Source: an uncultured Flavobacteriales bacterium
Lineage (GTDB): Bacteria; Bacteroidota; Bacteroidia; Palsa-965
Reading direction: 5' to 3'
DNA length: 64,000 nucleotides
NCBI GenBank assembly: GCA_903873905.1
Contig: CAIQQJ010000106.1
Coordinates: forward strand, 1-64,000
Numbering within the stretch: the first letter of the stretch is position 1; the number at the start of each line of letters is the position of its first letter. This document shows positions 1 through 9,061 of this stretch, in pieces. The notes beneath the pieces were generated by a model. That model worked only from the letters and a program-made list of their open reading frames with translations. It did no database searches and was not told where the DNA came from. A program made the position numbers and the translations under genes.

Positions 1-1280
1 AGAGATCCCCAATAAGCACCGTTTACATCAGCTCCGAATGTACCACCACAACGAGAATAGTCATTGTAGTTCCATCCACCAACACCGAATGTGTAAAGGT
101 CTCCCCAGAAGTTGTAACCACGAGCAGCATCGTTAGCAGCAACTTGTGAATAAGCGGTGCCATCATTTTGTGAATCACGAGTACGGAAACCATAAAGTGT
201 TGACTGGCCATCGCCAGTTGCGGTTAATTGCATACGGTAAACATAATCTTGGTATAAAGTCGAAGGAGGTATCGAACCATTTGAAGTCGAGGTTCCATTA
301 TCTTGAATCTGGGAATTTCCAAGTGTGGTAGCTGCAGTAAACTTCGAAATGTAATTAATAGTTCCATTTACAGTTCCTGGACCCGTTGGTCCAATAGGAC
401 CTGTTAATCCTGTCAAACCTTGAATTCCTTGTGCACCTGTTGGACCTGCTGGGCCTGCCGCGCCTGTCAATCCTGTCAAACCTTGAATTCCTTGTGCGCC
501 GGTTGCACCTGCTGCGCCTGCTGGACCTGCAGGGCCTGTCAATCCAGTTAGACCTTGAATTCCTTGTGCGCCTGTTGCGCCTGTTAATCCTGTCAAACCT
601 TGAATTCCTTGTGCGCCTGTTGCACCTGTTAATCCAGTCAATCCTTGAATTCCTTGCGCGCCTGTTGCACCTGTTAATCCTGTCAAACCTTGAATTCCTT
701 GTGCACCTGTTGCACCATCTGCTCCTGTTGCACCAGTCAAACCTTGAATTCCTTGTGCGCCTGTTGCGCCATCTGCTCCTGTTGCGCCAGCAACACCTTG
801 TGCACCTGTTGCGCCATCAGCTCCCGCTGCACCTGTTGCTCCATTAGCTCCTGTTGGTCCAGCTGGGCCACCAGTACCAGATGTTTCAGCGTACAATGCA
901 TAAGGAACAGAAATCAATTCGCTTGTTCCTGCTGCAACATAGGCATTACCACCTGTAGGATCCATCGCTACTTCCATGAAGTGTGAATCGGTTCCCCAAG
1001 AGATAGCAGAAAATGTTCCGCTAACGGGAGTGCCACGACCAACTTGAACTGCGTACAAACCAAATTGGTTGGTTGTTACAGAAAATGTTTCCTGATAAAC
1101 TGTTGGGCCTGTAGCAGAAGTTGAATGAACGGTTAATTGCAAACCAATTGCCTGTGAAGCAAGTGGATTTCCGAGTAGATCTCGCGCAATTCCTTGATAG
1201 TTGATTGCCTGCGGGGCTTGGCCAAACAAATTGGAAGCGGCACAAACAAATGCGATTAAAAGTAGACGTGTGATTTTCAT
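1..1280 (-). CDS. Collagen-like secreted protein (3' end outside window)
   Basis: The frame is open from an ATG at 1280 to the left edge, so the C-terminus is missing. A signal peptide of about 20 residues (ends near FGQA) is followed by a conserved N-terminal module ([11 protein letters not shown], later [13 protein letters not shown]). Next comes a Gly-X-Y collagen-like stretch coded by about 380-870, with repeated GIQGLTG and GATGAQ blocks, then a non-repetitive region that reads [20 protein letters not shown] near the edge. The first 125 residues are close to the protein at 2056-3312, so the two are paralogs whose C-terminal domains differ. It lies 27 bases after the small T9SS gene at 1308-1818 and is probably cotranscribed with it. 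A surface-exposed stalk is inferred from the collagen repeat; the function is unknown. Confidence 0.85.
   Translation of the reverse strand, partial: MKITRLLLIAFVCAASNLFGQAPQAINYQGIARDLLGNPLASQAIGLQLTVHSTSATGPTVYQETFSVTTNQFGLYAVQVGRGTPVSGTFSAISWGTDSHFMEVAMDPTGGNAYVAAGTSELISVPYALYAETSGTGGPAGPTGANGATGAAGADGATGAQGVAGATGADGATGAQGIQGLTGATGADGATGAQGIQGLTGLTGATGAQGIQGLTGLTGATGAQGIQGLTGLTGATGAQGIQGLTGLTGPAGPAGAAGATGAQGIQGLTGLTGAAGPAGPTGAQGIQGLTGLTGPIGPTGPGTVNGTINYISKFTAATTLGNSQIQDNGTSTSNGSIPPSTLYQDYVYRMQLTATGDGQSTLYGFRTRDSQNDGTAYSQVAANDAARGYNFWGDLYTFGVGGWNYNDYSRCGGTFGADVNGAYWGS
405..800. repeat. In-frame tandem repeat coding Gly-X-Y triplets
   Basis: The string CCTTGAATTCC recurs at about 418, 481, 553, 598, 643, 688 and 742. 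The spacings (63, 72, 45, 45, 45, 54) are all multiples of 9, which is three codons or one Gly-X-Y triplet. On the minus strand each copy codes GIQGLTG. Repeat loss or gain would keep the frame and only change the length of the stalk. Confidence 0.8.
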
Positions 1281-1307
1281 CGATCAGTTTTAAGGGGTTA
1301 GAAAAAA

Positions 1308-1818
1308 TTATTTGGTAAGGGTAATTGGGGATACAAAAGAATTGTAATTGCCATCATTCATCAGAACTGTACATCTGATCGAATAAAAACCATTTGCAAA
1401 AGTTGAAAGATCAACATGGTCGTGTTGTACGCCTACTGATTTTTCTTCAAGGCTATTGAAGACAATTTGTCCAAGAGCATTGTAAACTTCAGTGCGAACT
1501 TTTCCAGAAGAAATCATTGAATAATCCAGATTTATTGATCCGTTGGAAGGATTTGGATATTCTGAAAATTCCAGAAAATGGTTGTTTTCAACAATTCCCG
1601 TAGCGGGGGCGGCTGGTTGTTGAAATCCTTGGGTCAGAATAAAACTTCCAGTGGTTGCAGTGGAAACCATTGCCATTTCACCTATTGTAAAGGAATTGGT
1701 AAAGGATCCTGCAACAAAATAATCACCACCAGAAGCAATTACGGTTGGGGAATTGGTTTGCGCCTTTGAGCAAAACGCAAGCAGAATTCCAATAGAAAAA
1801 AGTAGGGTTTTTTTTCAT
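1308..1818 (-). pseudogene. Short T9SS-sorted secreted protein, frameshifted at an A8 tract
   Basis: The ATG at 1818 is followed on the minus strand by eight A residues (1808-1815). In the given sequence this frame hits a stop after about 30 codons. Removing one A joins it to the downstream frame and gives MKKTLLFSIGILLAFCSKAQ, a normal signal peptide, then a protein closely matching the intact paralog at 3335-3844. Without the correction only an internal ATG at 1676 is available, which would lack the signal peptide. The C-terminus has a T9SS type A sorting domain ([13 protein letters not shown], then NGFYSIR). The frameshift may be a sequencing error, true decay or slippage; the sequence cannot tell. 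The next gene, 27 bases downstream, is the collagen-like protein. Confidence 0.75.
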
Positions 1819-1995
1819 TGTATTCAAATTAGTTTTCGTAAAAATAAAAATAAACCATGATGCGCAACATGGTTTGGTGCTGTTTTTTTAAGTATACAAC
1901 GGTGGTTTTATATTAACTTATTGTTTTTCAGTATTTTATTTTTTCGAAAAACAATACAGGAACACATATCTTATTTCAAGTAATAAAGTGAAGCC

Positions 1996-2028
1996 AAAAA
2001 AAATCTCCTGAAATTTTTCAGGAGAGAT
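1996..2028 (-). terminator. Rho-independent terminator of the 2056-3312 gene
   Basis: CTCCTGAAA (2005-2013) pairs with TTTCAGGAG (2016-2024). Reading leftwards it is followed by an A-run at 1996-2003, a U-tract in the transcript. It lies just past the stop codon at 2056. Confidence 0.75.
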
Positions 2029-2055
2029 TTTTATTTTATTTTTTTTTCGAATCGG

Positions 2056-3312
2056 CTAATTTGACCAACCTCCTGTTGCAGTATCTAGATCATCAACAAA
2101 TGACAATCCAGCAGGAAGAACCAAACTATTATTATAGAATGCCAATCGACAAAGACGAGCATTTAAATTACCAGTTGATTGCGGGAACCCAGAGGTAGAA
2201 ACAAAAATCACCGTGCTTACTTGACCTGAAGGAATTGATAAAGTCACAGCACCATTTCCGGATGCCCCAGATGACCATGTATTGGCACCATTTACGGTGA
2301 TACTTGCCATTTCGCTCCAAGGATTATAAGCTGAATAATAAAAGCTTGGGGTCCAATTGATGGCAGATCCCGTTGAATTATTTATTCTGAACAACACTGT
2401 AAATACTTCTCCATCGGTGGAACTGTAGCATTCCCAAACATCATTGCACATCATTGCATTCTCCTTGGCATACCCTTTATTCTGATACAAGGTTCTTTGC
2501 ACATCCTTATTTGGAGAAATTTGATAGGCTAAAGCATTGCCATCTGTCCAAGATGAAGGAGGAATTCCGCCAAAAAAACTTGGATCATTTCCAAACGCCC
2601 AACCAATTGTTGCATTATCATATGTATGGAAAGTTGCCCAACGATAGGTTGCCAACAAACCAGCACCTGTTGGACCTGTGGCACCTGTTACACCAGTCGC
2701 ACCTGTCGCACCAATTAATCCCGTTGCTCCAGTTGCGCCAGTCAAGCCCATTGAGCCTGTCGATCCTGTTGCGCCAGTTACACCTTGCACACCAACATCA
2801 CCTGAAGGGCCTGTTGGACCGGCAACACCTTGCGAACCAGTTGCACCATCATTTCCTGTTGCACCCTGCAAACCTGTTGCACCTGCAGGACCAGTAGGAC
2901 CACCGGTTCCAGAAGTTTCGGCGTAGAGCGCATACGGAACAGAAATCAATTCGCTTGTTCCTGCTGCAATGTAATTGCTTCCTCCAGTTGGATCCATGGC
3001 CACTTCAAGAAAGTGTGAATTTGTTCCCCAGGTAATTGCAGAAAAAGTTCCTGTCGTTGGAGCGCCTCTACCAATTTGAACGGAATATAATCCGAACTGA
3101 TTGGTTGTAACCGTAAAAGTTTCCTGATACACAGTTGGGCCAGTTAAAAACGAAGAATGAATGGTCAACTTCAATCCAACGGCTTGATTTGAAAGTGGAT
3201 TTCCCAAAAGATCTCGAGCAATTCCTTGATAGTTGATTGCTTGTGGGGCTTGGCCAAACAAATTGGAAGCGGCACAAACAAAAATGAGGAGGAGTAATCG
3301 TGTAATTTTCAT
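2056..3312 (-). CDS. Collagen-like secreted protein, complete paralog
   Basis: This 418-residue protein has a signal peptide ([20 protein letters not shown]), then the conserved [11 protein letters not shown] module to about residue 130. A Gly-X-Y collagen-like stretch follows at about 133-220, rich in GATG and GPTG triplets. The C-terminal domain of about 200 residues has no family I recognise and no T9SS sorting signature. The N-terminal module is shared with the partial gene at 1-1280, but the C-terminal domain is not. It follows the T9SS protein at 3335-3844 by 22 bases and ends at a good terminator, so the two form a two-gene operon. A role as a surface stalk or tail-fibre-like adhesin is only inferred from the collagen repeat. 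Confidence 0.88.
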   Translation of the reverse strand: MKITRLLLLIFVCAASNLFGQAPQAINYQGIARDLLGNPLSNQAVGLKLTIHSSFLTGPTVYQETFTVTTNQFGLYSVQIGRGAPTTGTFSAITWGTNSHFLEVAMDPTGGSNYIAAGTSELISVPYALYAETSGTGGPTGPAGATGLQGATGNDGATGSQGVAGPTGPSGDVGVQGVTGATGSTGSMGLTGATGATGLIGATGATGVTGATGPTGAGLLATYRWATFHTYDNATIGWAFGNDPSFFGGIPPSSWTDGNALAYQISPNKDVQRTLYQNKGYAKENAMMCNDVWECYSSTDGEVFTVLFRINNSTGSAINWTPSFYYSAYNPWSEMASITVNGANTWSSGASGNGAVTLSIPSGQVSTVIFVSTSGFPQSTGNLNARLCRLAFYNNSLVLPAGLSFVDDLDTATGGWSN

Positions 3313-3334
3313 TTTTGAATTGGTTAGGGGTAAA

Positions 3335-3844
3335 TTACTTGGTTAATGTAATTGGTGATATGAAAGAATTGTAATTGCCATCATTCATCAGAATAGTGCA
3401 TCGGATTGAATAAAAACCATTGGCAAAAGTTGAAAGGTCAAGATGGTCGTGTTGCACGCCCACTGATTTTTCTTCAAGGTTATTGAAGACAATTTGTCCA
3501 AGAGCATTGTAGACTTCAGTGCGCACTTTCCCAGCAGTAATCATGGAATAATCTAGGTTTATTGATCCGTTGGAAGGATTTGGATATTCTGAAAATTCCA
3601 AGAGATGATTGCTCTCAACAATTCCTGTTGCGGCGTCAGCGGGTTGCTGAAATCCTTGGGTGAGAATAAAACTTGCAGTGCTTGCAGTGGAAACCATTGC
3701 CATTTCACCTATGGTGAAGGAATTGGTAAATGATCCTGCAACAAAATAATTTCCACCTACTGCAATAACATTTGGAGAATTAATCTGTGCTTGAGAAATT
3801 ATTGCAAGGGAAATTCCGAGGGAAAACAATAGTGATTTTTTCAT
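3335..3844 (-). CDS. Short T9SS-sorted secreted protein
   Basis: A 169-residue protein with a signal peptide (cleavage near SQAQ), a short N-terminal region ([20 protein letters not shown]) and a T9SS type A C-terminal sorting domain starting near residue 83 ([15 protein letters not shown]) and ending PITLTK. The sorting domain makes up half of the protein. Proteins of this type are exported through the type IX machinery and anchored at the cell surface. It is the first gene of a cassette with the collagen-like gene 22 bases downstream, and it is the intact version of the frameshifted gene at 1308-1818. The passenger region is too short for a known enzyme; its function is unknown. Confidence 0.88.
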   Translation of the reverse strand: MKKSLLFSLGISLAIISQAQINSPNVIAVGGNYFVAGSFTNSFTIGEMAMVSTASTASFILTQGFQQPADAATGIVESNHLLEFSEYPNPSNGSINLDYSMITAGKVRTEVYNALGQIVFNNLEEKSVGVQHDHLDLSTFANGFYSIRCTILMNDGNYNSFISPITLTK

Positions 3845-3864
3845 TGGGGTTACTGTATTTTTGG

Positions 3865-3872
3865 CAAAGGTA
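3865..3872 (-). promoter_or_regulatory. Candidate -7 element for the 3844-2056 operon
   Basis: The minus strand reads TACCTTTG, a full match to the Bacteroidota -7 consensus TAnnTTTG, 20 bases before the ATG at 3844. I see no clear TTTG -33 element at the right distance. Confidence 0.45.
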
Positions 3873-3973
3873 TTTTAATTCTTTAACCACTGAATATTAT
3901 TTTTAAAAACGCCTGCAATTCCAAACATTTGCTTCTCAAAGTATCAAACCACAAACTCATTTTGTAAAGACTT

Positions 3974-4008
3974 TTTGAGAACTTTTACTTAAAGAAGACT
4001 TACTTTTG
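3974..4008 (+). promoter_or_regulatory. Candidate promoter of the 4013 gene
   Basis: TTTG at 3974-3977 is followed after 23 bases by TACTTTTG at 4001-4008, a full match to TAnnTTTG. The ATG is at 4013, so the message would have almost no leader. Confidence 0.45.
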
Positions 4009-4012
4009 ATTT

Positions 4013-4384
4013 ATGAAAAACATCTTCCTATTCTTGATTTTGCTATTCACGGCGAAAGTTGGTTATGCTCAGGATGCTGCCACTACGCATGCAGAATTTA
4101 ATTTTCAGGGTAAAACTTACATCGCTGACTATGATGAAGTGAAACATGTTTTGAAAATGAATGAAGAAGTTTCATTTGAGGTTTATGATGAAACAGGGGA
4201 ATGTATCAAACGTTCTTCCGGATTGACAATTGATTTCAAATCAATTCTGAAGGTTGGCGAGGAAAAAACTTTAACGGTTCGCTTTTTCAAAAAATCGAAG
4301 AAAAAGAAATCCACTTCAAATAAAAATGCCTCCATTAAACAGAAGGGCGAAATCGGCATAATGGTAATTAGGGATCAGAAATAG
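4013..4384 (+). CDS. Small exported protein of unknown function
   Basis: A 123-residue protein with a signal peptide (MKNIFLFLILLFTAKVGYAQ). The mature part begins with a beta-rich stretch (NFQGKTYIADYDEVKHVL) and contains a lysine run (KKSKKKKS) near residue 100 before a short end (GEIGIMVIRDQK). I recognise no family. It stands alone: the genes on both sides are on the other strand. Its stop is followed directly by the TATTGRG heptamer array. Confidence 0.7.
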   Translation: MKNIFLFLILLFTAKVGYAQDAATTHAEFNFQGKTYIADYDEVKHVLKMNEEVSFEVYDETGECIKRSSGLTIDFKSILKVGEEKTLTVRFFKKSKKKKSTSNKNASIKQKGEIGIMVIRDQK

Positions 4385-4433
4385 TATTGAGTATTGGGTA
4401 TTGAGTATTGAGTATTGGGTATTGGGTATTGAG
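4385..4433. repeat. Heptamer tandem repeat TATTGRG x7
   Basis: Seven consecutive 7-base units, each TATTGAG or TATTGGG, start two bases after the stop codon of the 4013 gene. The same unit builds the inverted-repeat arms at 24392-24421 and 24468-24497. It lies between convergent genes. Confidence 0.85.
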
Positions 4434-4483
4434 ATGGTGGTGGAATATTAAAATAATATTTCCAAAAAAAAACTATACCCTAC

Positions 4484-7400
4484 TCAATTCGGAAGCGTTA
4501 TTGTAAACGTTGTTCCTTTTCCCAATTCACTTTCCACTTTTATTTCTCCTCCAAGTGCTTCCACTTGTGTTTTTGTCATATGCAAACCAAGACCTCTTCC
4601 TTCCTTCGAAAGGTCAAAACGTTTGTAAAGTCCGAACAATTGCTTTTGAAACATGGCAAGATCGATTCCATTGCCATTATCTACAACAGAAATCACTGTA
4701 CTTTCCTTTTGTTTGATACATGAGATTCTAATGATGGGATTTCTATTATCTGATCTATATTTTATTGAGTTGCTGACCAAATTATAAAGTATACTTTGAA
4801 GATAACTTTTGATGGTGTATAAAGTGTCATTATCACTGGCAATATCGGAAATGATCATTGCTGAACTTTCAACAATCTGTGTGTGAAGATTGTTTTTTAT
4901 GGTCTCAATTACATTGATCAACGATAGATCTTCCTTGTGCTCGTTGATCGCAGTCTGCGTTGCAAGGATCATGTTCAAATCCTTGACGAGTCCATCCATT
5001 GACAAGGCGGAATTTTGAATGTGTTTGATGATTTCTTTTTGTTCCTTGGCGTCAGTGGAAGGTTCAAACATATTGGTTAAACCAAGCAGGTTTGTAATTG
5101 GAGAACGCAGATTATGCGAAACGATATAATTGAATTGCATGAGCTGATTGTATTTATTTGTCAGTTCCAACAATAATTTTTCACGTTCAAGTTCGTTTTT
5201 CTTTTTCTCGGAAATATCCCTTGTAATTCCTTGTGTGCCTAAAACCTTTCCTTCATTATCATATCTCAGTGATAAATTACTAGATACAAAAATTCGTTTT
5301 CCGTTTTTTGTAATGTATGACGTTTCAAAATTTCGTACTGTTCCCTTTTCCATCACTTGACCAATTAACGCATCTCTAACTTCCGGAAATTCATAAATAA
5401 AGCCAATGTTTTTCCCAACAAGTTCTTCTTGTTCATAACCTAATATGTTAATACAAGAAGGGCTCACCGTGGTACATATTCCAATCAAATCTGCTTGAAA
5501 ATAAATGTCATCAATACTTTCAAATATTTTCTTGAACTTTTGCTCCGTTTCAAATAAAGCTTCGTGAGAAGTCCATATTTCTGTTATGTCTAGAAGCGTA
5601 CCGTAAACAATATTCATAGGGCCACTCAAATCTTTTTGATCGGCTCCACGAATTAAAAGTTTTTTCTCATTTCCATTCGGAGTTACAATTTTCACTTCTA
5701 CATCTTCCGATTTATACCGATTGACTGCATTTGAAAGCGCCTCTGTGAATCGTGCTACTGATTCTGGGCTCACCAATTCAATTAAATTTTTAACTTTTCC
5801 ACCGAAAGTTTCCTTACTGATTTCGAGAATATTGAACATTTCATCGCTAAGTAAAATCTGGTCTGTATCCAAATTCCATTCCCACATTCCCAGTTTTGCA
5901 ATTCGCTGTGCTTCCCTTAGAAGTGATTCACGCTTCAACAATTCTTCTTCCGCTTTTTTTCTTTCGTCAATGTTCTTGACAGAACCATACAATTCAATTA
6001 TTTCTCCCGTGTTATCCAAATGCGGACATGCATAATCTTCCACCCAACAATACTGTTCTGAAAGTCTATTTTTGACTCTATAAATTAGAGTGAGTGGTTT
6101 TTTTGTCTTGTACAATTCTTTGGCCGCCTCCATGACCAATGGAAAATCCTGCGGATGGATACTTTGATGCCAAATGGAAATAGCACTAATGAATTCTGAA
6201 GGTGAAACTCCAAATATTTCCTCCACTTGAGGGCTTGCAAAAATTATCTTGTTTCCTGAAATTTCAGGTGGATTAACTTTGCTGATGTAAAAAAACTGAT
6301 CGGAAGTTTCAATGATTTCCCGACTTTGTTTAGTAGATCTTTCAATTTGTTTTTCTCTCTGCAGTAGTGCTTTTTCGAAATCCTTGGTTTCTGTAACATC
6401 CTGAATGACTCCAATAAATGTTTTTTCTCCCCCTTCGTCTATTACCATTTCACAAGTCTCTCGCACGTTTTTTTCTGTCCCTGAAAAAGTGACAATCCGA
6501 TAATCAATCGTAAAGGAGTATGGTTTTATTTTCTGATTTTCCAGAAACTCTTTCATACGATCGAAATCATCTTCATGAATCAATTTCAAAAACAAGTCAA
6601 ATGATGGGACAATAAACTCACTGTCGATTTCAAACAAGGCATACAATTCATCACTCCAGAAAGGAACGGACTTGGAATCTTTCAGCGAATAATAACCCGT
6701 CTTGGAAAGTTTATGACTGAACGCCAACATTACTTCCCGTCGGATTAATTCCTGTTCGGCTAATTTCTTTGCGGTAATATTTTGAATAATACCAACACCA
6801 CCGATAACAACACCTTCGTCACTAAATTCCAAACGGGCAATTTCCCGCACCCATTTTGTTTCCTGATTTACAATTATTCGATGCTCAAAATCGTATTCCC
6901 TACTCTTTAATGCTGCAGCCCATTGTATCTTGAAATAATCCAAATCACTTGGATGCACAAAGGCAAAAAACTGTTCAAGTGTCATTTTTGTGCCCGGATC
7001 CACTAGGAAAAGCCTACAGGTTTCATCGGACCAATCGAGCACATTATTGACTAAATCAAAATGCCAACTTCCCAACTCTGCAATTTTCTGCGCCTCGTTT
7101 AGCTTTCTTTCATTTTCATGAATTAATGATTCTTGTTCTTTTTTAACTGTGATATCACGAACTATTAAAATAAGTTCATCGAGCGCATTTGCCTTAATTC
7201 GAGTTTCAAAAAACAGGGATTTTTCTTGAGGCATTTTTATTTCAAAATCATAACTCACAACCTTCCCGGAGTTCAAAGCTTCCCTTGCGCATTGTTTGTG
7301 TATTTCGATGCAATTCTTTGGGATCAACTTAAGGTAGCTGAGTCCCATAAGACTTCCCACCTTAGAATTAGAAAGTGATCCACCATCATTTAATTTATAA

Positions 7401-9061
7401 TCGAGTATTTTTCCTTCAGCATCAATTCTAAAAAGCAAGTCAGGGATGGATGCAATAAGTGTGGACAAATATTTTTCACTTTCCTCTAAATCATGTTCGG
7501 CTTTCTTCTTGCTCGTGATATCATGGCCTACACCAATTTGTGTTCCATTCAAGCCCATCGATTTTTTCCAACCAATCCATTTCAATTGGCCGTCTTTTGT
7601 AGATAGGAGCCTTTCGGAATAACTGTTATGTTCATTTAGTCCATGTGCAAAGATCCCCTTAACGCGATCAATTTCCCTTTGCATAAAAACATGCCCCATG
7701 GTTGTTTTTTCCCACCACATTTTTCCAAGCAATTCTTCTGGTTCAAAACCTAAAATGCTTTTTACAGAAGGACTGACAAAAGAGATGTTCGTATCGGGTT
7801 CAACAACAAGCACAATGGAATCAATGAGATTGAGTATTTCTGCCGACTCTTTAAGTTTTTTCTCGACAGCTTGTTTTTCAGTAATGTCGTTGGAATTAAA
7901 GACAACGGTTCGTTCGCCCTTACCCTTCGTAATTATTTTTCCTGTGGTTTGAAAAACCCTGTAGGTGCCGTTTGCCGCTAATATTTTATGAATGAAAACA
8001 TGATTTTTATTTGAATGAAAAAACAGTTCTTTAAAATTATTCATTGCCTCATTAGAAACTTTTTTCTGAAATAAATTAAACACCGAAGTGTCTACAATTT
8101 CATCAACTTCATATCCCAGAATGTTTTTTACGTTAGGGCTACAATAAATAATTTTTCCTGTTTCATCACAAATGCTGTAAATGTCAAATGAATTTTCCAC
8201 CAACATTCGGAATCTAGATTCATTCTCGGCCAATTTGATTTCAGCCTTTTTTTCATCCGTAATGTCGCGACCAACAGATTGATAAATGGTGACAGTGCCT
8301 TTGTCGTCAAAAAAAGCCCTGTCCGTCCATTCATGCCAAAAGAAACCGCGTTCATGGCGATAACCTTGGTGTGAGTCGGTACAAACAGGTGAGTTGGATT
8401 TTAATGAGGAAATTTTCTTTTGAACACGTTCCATTTCTTTTTTCGGAACCAAATCGAAGAAGTTTTTTTTCAACATTTCCACTTCAGAGGAATCGTGAAA
8501 ATCCAAATAACTCTTATTTACAAATACAATTTTCCCATTGGGAAGCCATCGAATGATATATTCGGTTTGATCATCTGCAACACTTCTGTATTTCTGATCA
8601 TTTTCTTCAAGTTTCCTTATTGCCGCCTTTTTCGCTTTTATTAAGGCCTCCTCCTTAAAGGCGCGTTGCAAAACAAAAGAAAGTTTTTCAAGATTGCTTT
8701 TCAAAACATAATCTGTTGCGCCATGTTTCAATACTTCCACCGCCTTTTCTTCTCCGCCATTTCCTAAAACAAAAATGAAAGGAATAGTTTCATCCAATAA
8801 TCTCACTTGAGATAAAATATCAATTCCAGAAACTTCACGCACACCAAAATCACACAAAATGGCTTTGTACTTGCCAGGAACAAAACAATTCAAAAACTCC
8901 TTGTTGTTCAAGGCGTGATCAACAGATGGCATTCCCATCTTTTTCAATTCCAATTTCACCAATTCAGCATCGGCTAGATTTTCATTTACAAGCAAAATAT
9001 TCAAATCAATTTCTGCCATATGACTAAAATAATAATAGTCCCTAATTGTTGAATTTGTCAT
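4484..9061 (-). CDS. Hybrid sensor histidine kinase: degenerate receiver, nine PAS domains, HisKA-HATPase
   Basis: 1525 residues from the ATG at 9061; the ATG at 9019 (MAEIDLNILLVNE) matches the start of its neighbour better. Order: receiver (about 18-135), nine PAS/PAC domains (about 150-1290), HisKA with H-box SHNLRSPITN, and a HATPase domain with N-box YNLVSNSIKYR, G1 DNGNGID and G2 GRGLGLHMTK. The receiver keeps the phospho-acceptor Asp (AILCDFG) and the Lys (DYVLKSN). Its acidic pair is NE and its Thr/Ser position is Gly, so it may not be phosphorylated normally. There is no membrane segment, so it should be cytoplasmic. The start overlaps the stop of the phosphatase gene upstream by 20 bases, which suggests coupled translation. 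Signals sensed are unknown. Confidence 0.93.
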   Translation of the reverse strand: MTNSTIRDYYYFSHMAEIDLNILLVNENLADAELVKLELKKMGMPSVDHALNNKEFLNCFVPGKYKAILCDFGVREVSGIDILSQVRLLDETIPFIFVLGNGGEEKAVEVLKHGATDYVLKSNLEKLSFVLQRAFKEEALIKAKKAAIRKLEENDQKYRSVADDQTEYIIRWLPNGKIVFVNKSYLDFHDSSEVEMLKKNFFDLVPKKEMERVQKKISSLKSNSPVCTDSHQGYRHERGFFWHEWTDRAFFDDKGTVTIYQSVGRDITDEKKAEIKLAENESRFRMLVENSFDIYSICDETGKIIYCSPNVKNILGYEVDEIVDTSVFNLFQKKVSNEAMNNFKELFFHSNKNHVFIHKILAANGTYRVFQTTGKIITKGKGERTVVFNSNDITEKQAVEKKLKESAEILNLIDSIVLVVEPDTNISFVSPSVKSILGFEPEELLGKMWWEKTTMGHVFMQREIDRVKGIFAHGLNEHNSYSERLLSTKDGQLKWIGWKKSMGLNGTQIGVGHDITSKKKAEHDLEESEKYLSTLIASIPDLLFRIDAEGKILDYKLNDGGSLSNSKVGSLMGLSYLKLIPKNCIEIHKQCAREALNSGKVVSYDFEIKMPQEKSLFFETRIKANALDELILIVRDITVKKEQESLIHENERKLNEAQKIAELGSWHFDLVNNVLDWSDETCRLFLVDPGTKMTLEQFFAFVHPSDLDYFKIQWAAALKSREYDFEHRIIVNQETKWVREIARLEFSDEGVVIGGVGIIQNITAKKLAEQELIRREVMLAFSHKLSKTGYYSLKDSKSVPFWSDELYALFEIDSEFIVPSFDLFLKLIHEDDFDRMKEFLENQKIKPYSFTIDYRIVTFSGTEKNVRETCEMVIDEGGEKTFIGVIQDVTETKDFEKALLQREKQIERSTKQSREIIETSDQFFYISKVNPPEISGNKIIFASPQVEEIFGVSPSEFISAISIWHQSIHPQDFPLVMEAAKELYKTKKPLTLIYRVKNRLSEQYCWVEDYACPHLDNTGEIIELYGSVKNIDERKKAEEELLKRESLLREAQRIAKLGMWEWNLDTDQILLSDEMFNILEISKETFGGKVKNLIELVSPESVARFTEALSNAVNRYKSEDVEVKIVTPNGNEKKLLIRGADQKDLSGPMNIVYGTLLDITEIWTSHEALFETEQKFKKIFESIDDIYFQADLIGICTTVSPSCINILGYEQEELVGKNIGFIYEFPEVRDALIGQVMEKGTVRNFETSYITKNGKRIFVSSNLSLRYDNEGKVLGTQGITRDISEKKKNELEREKLLLELTNKYNQLMQFNYIVSHNLRSPITNLLGLTNMFEPSTDAKEQKEIIKHIQNSALSMDGLVKDLNMILATQTAINEHKEDLSLINVIETIKNNLHTQIVESSAMIISDIASDNDTLYTIKSYLQSILYNLVSNSIKYRSDNRNPIIRISCIKQKESTVISVVDNGNGIDLAMFQKQLFGLYKRFDLSKEGRGLGLHMTKTQVEALGGEIKVESELGKGTTFTITLPN

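Noticed and set aside
405-847. CRISPR-like regular repeats and a plus-strand frame of 138 codons
   Set aside because: Spacing is always a multiple of 9, with no unique spacers. The repeat codes Gly-X-Y triplets on the minus strand; the plus-strand frame is its shadow.
2678-2926. Proline-rich plus-strand frame ([11 protein letters not shown])
   Set aside because: It is the antisense reading of the collagen-like repeat.
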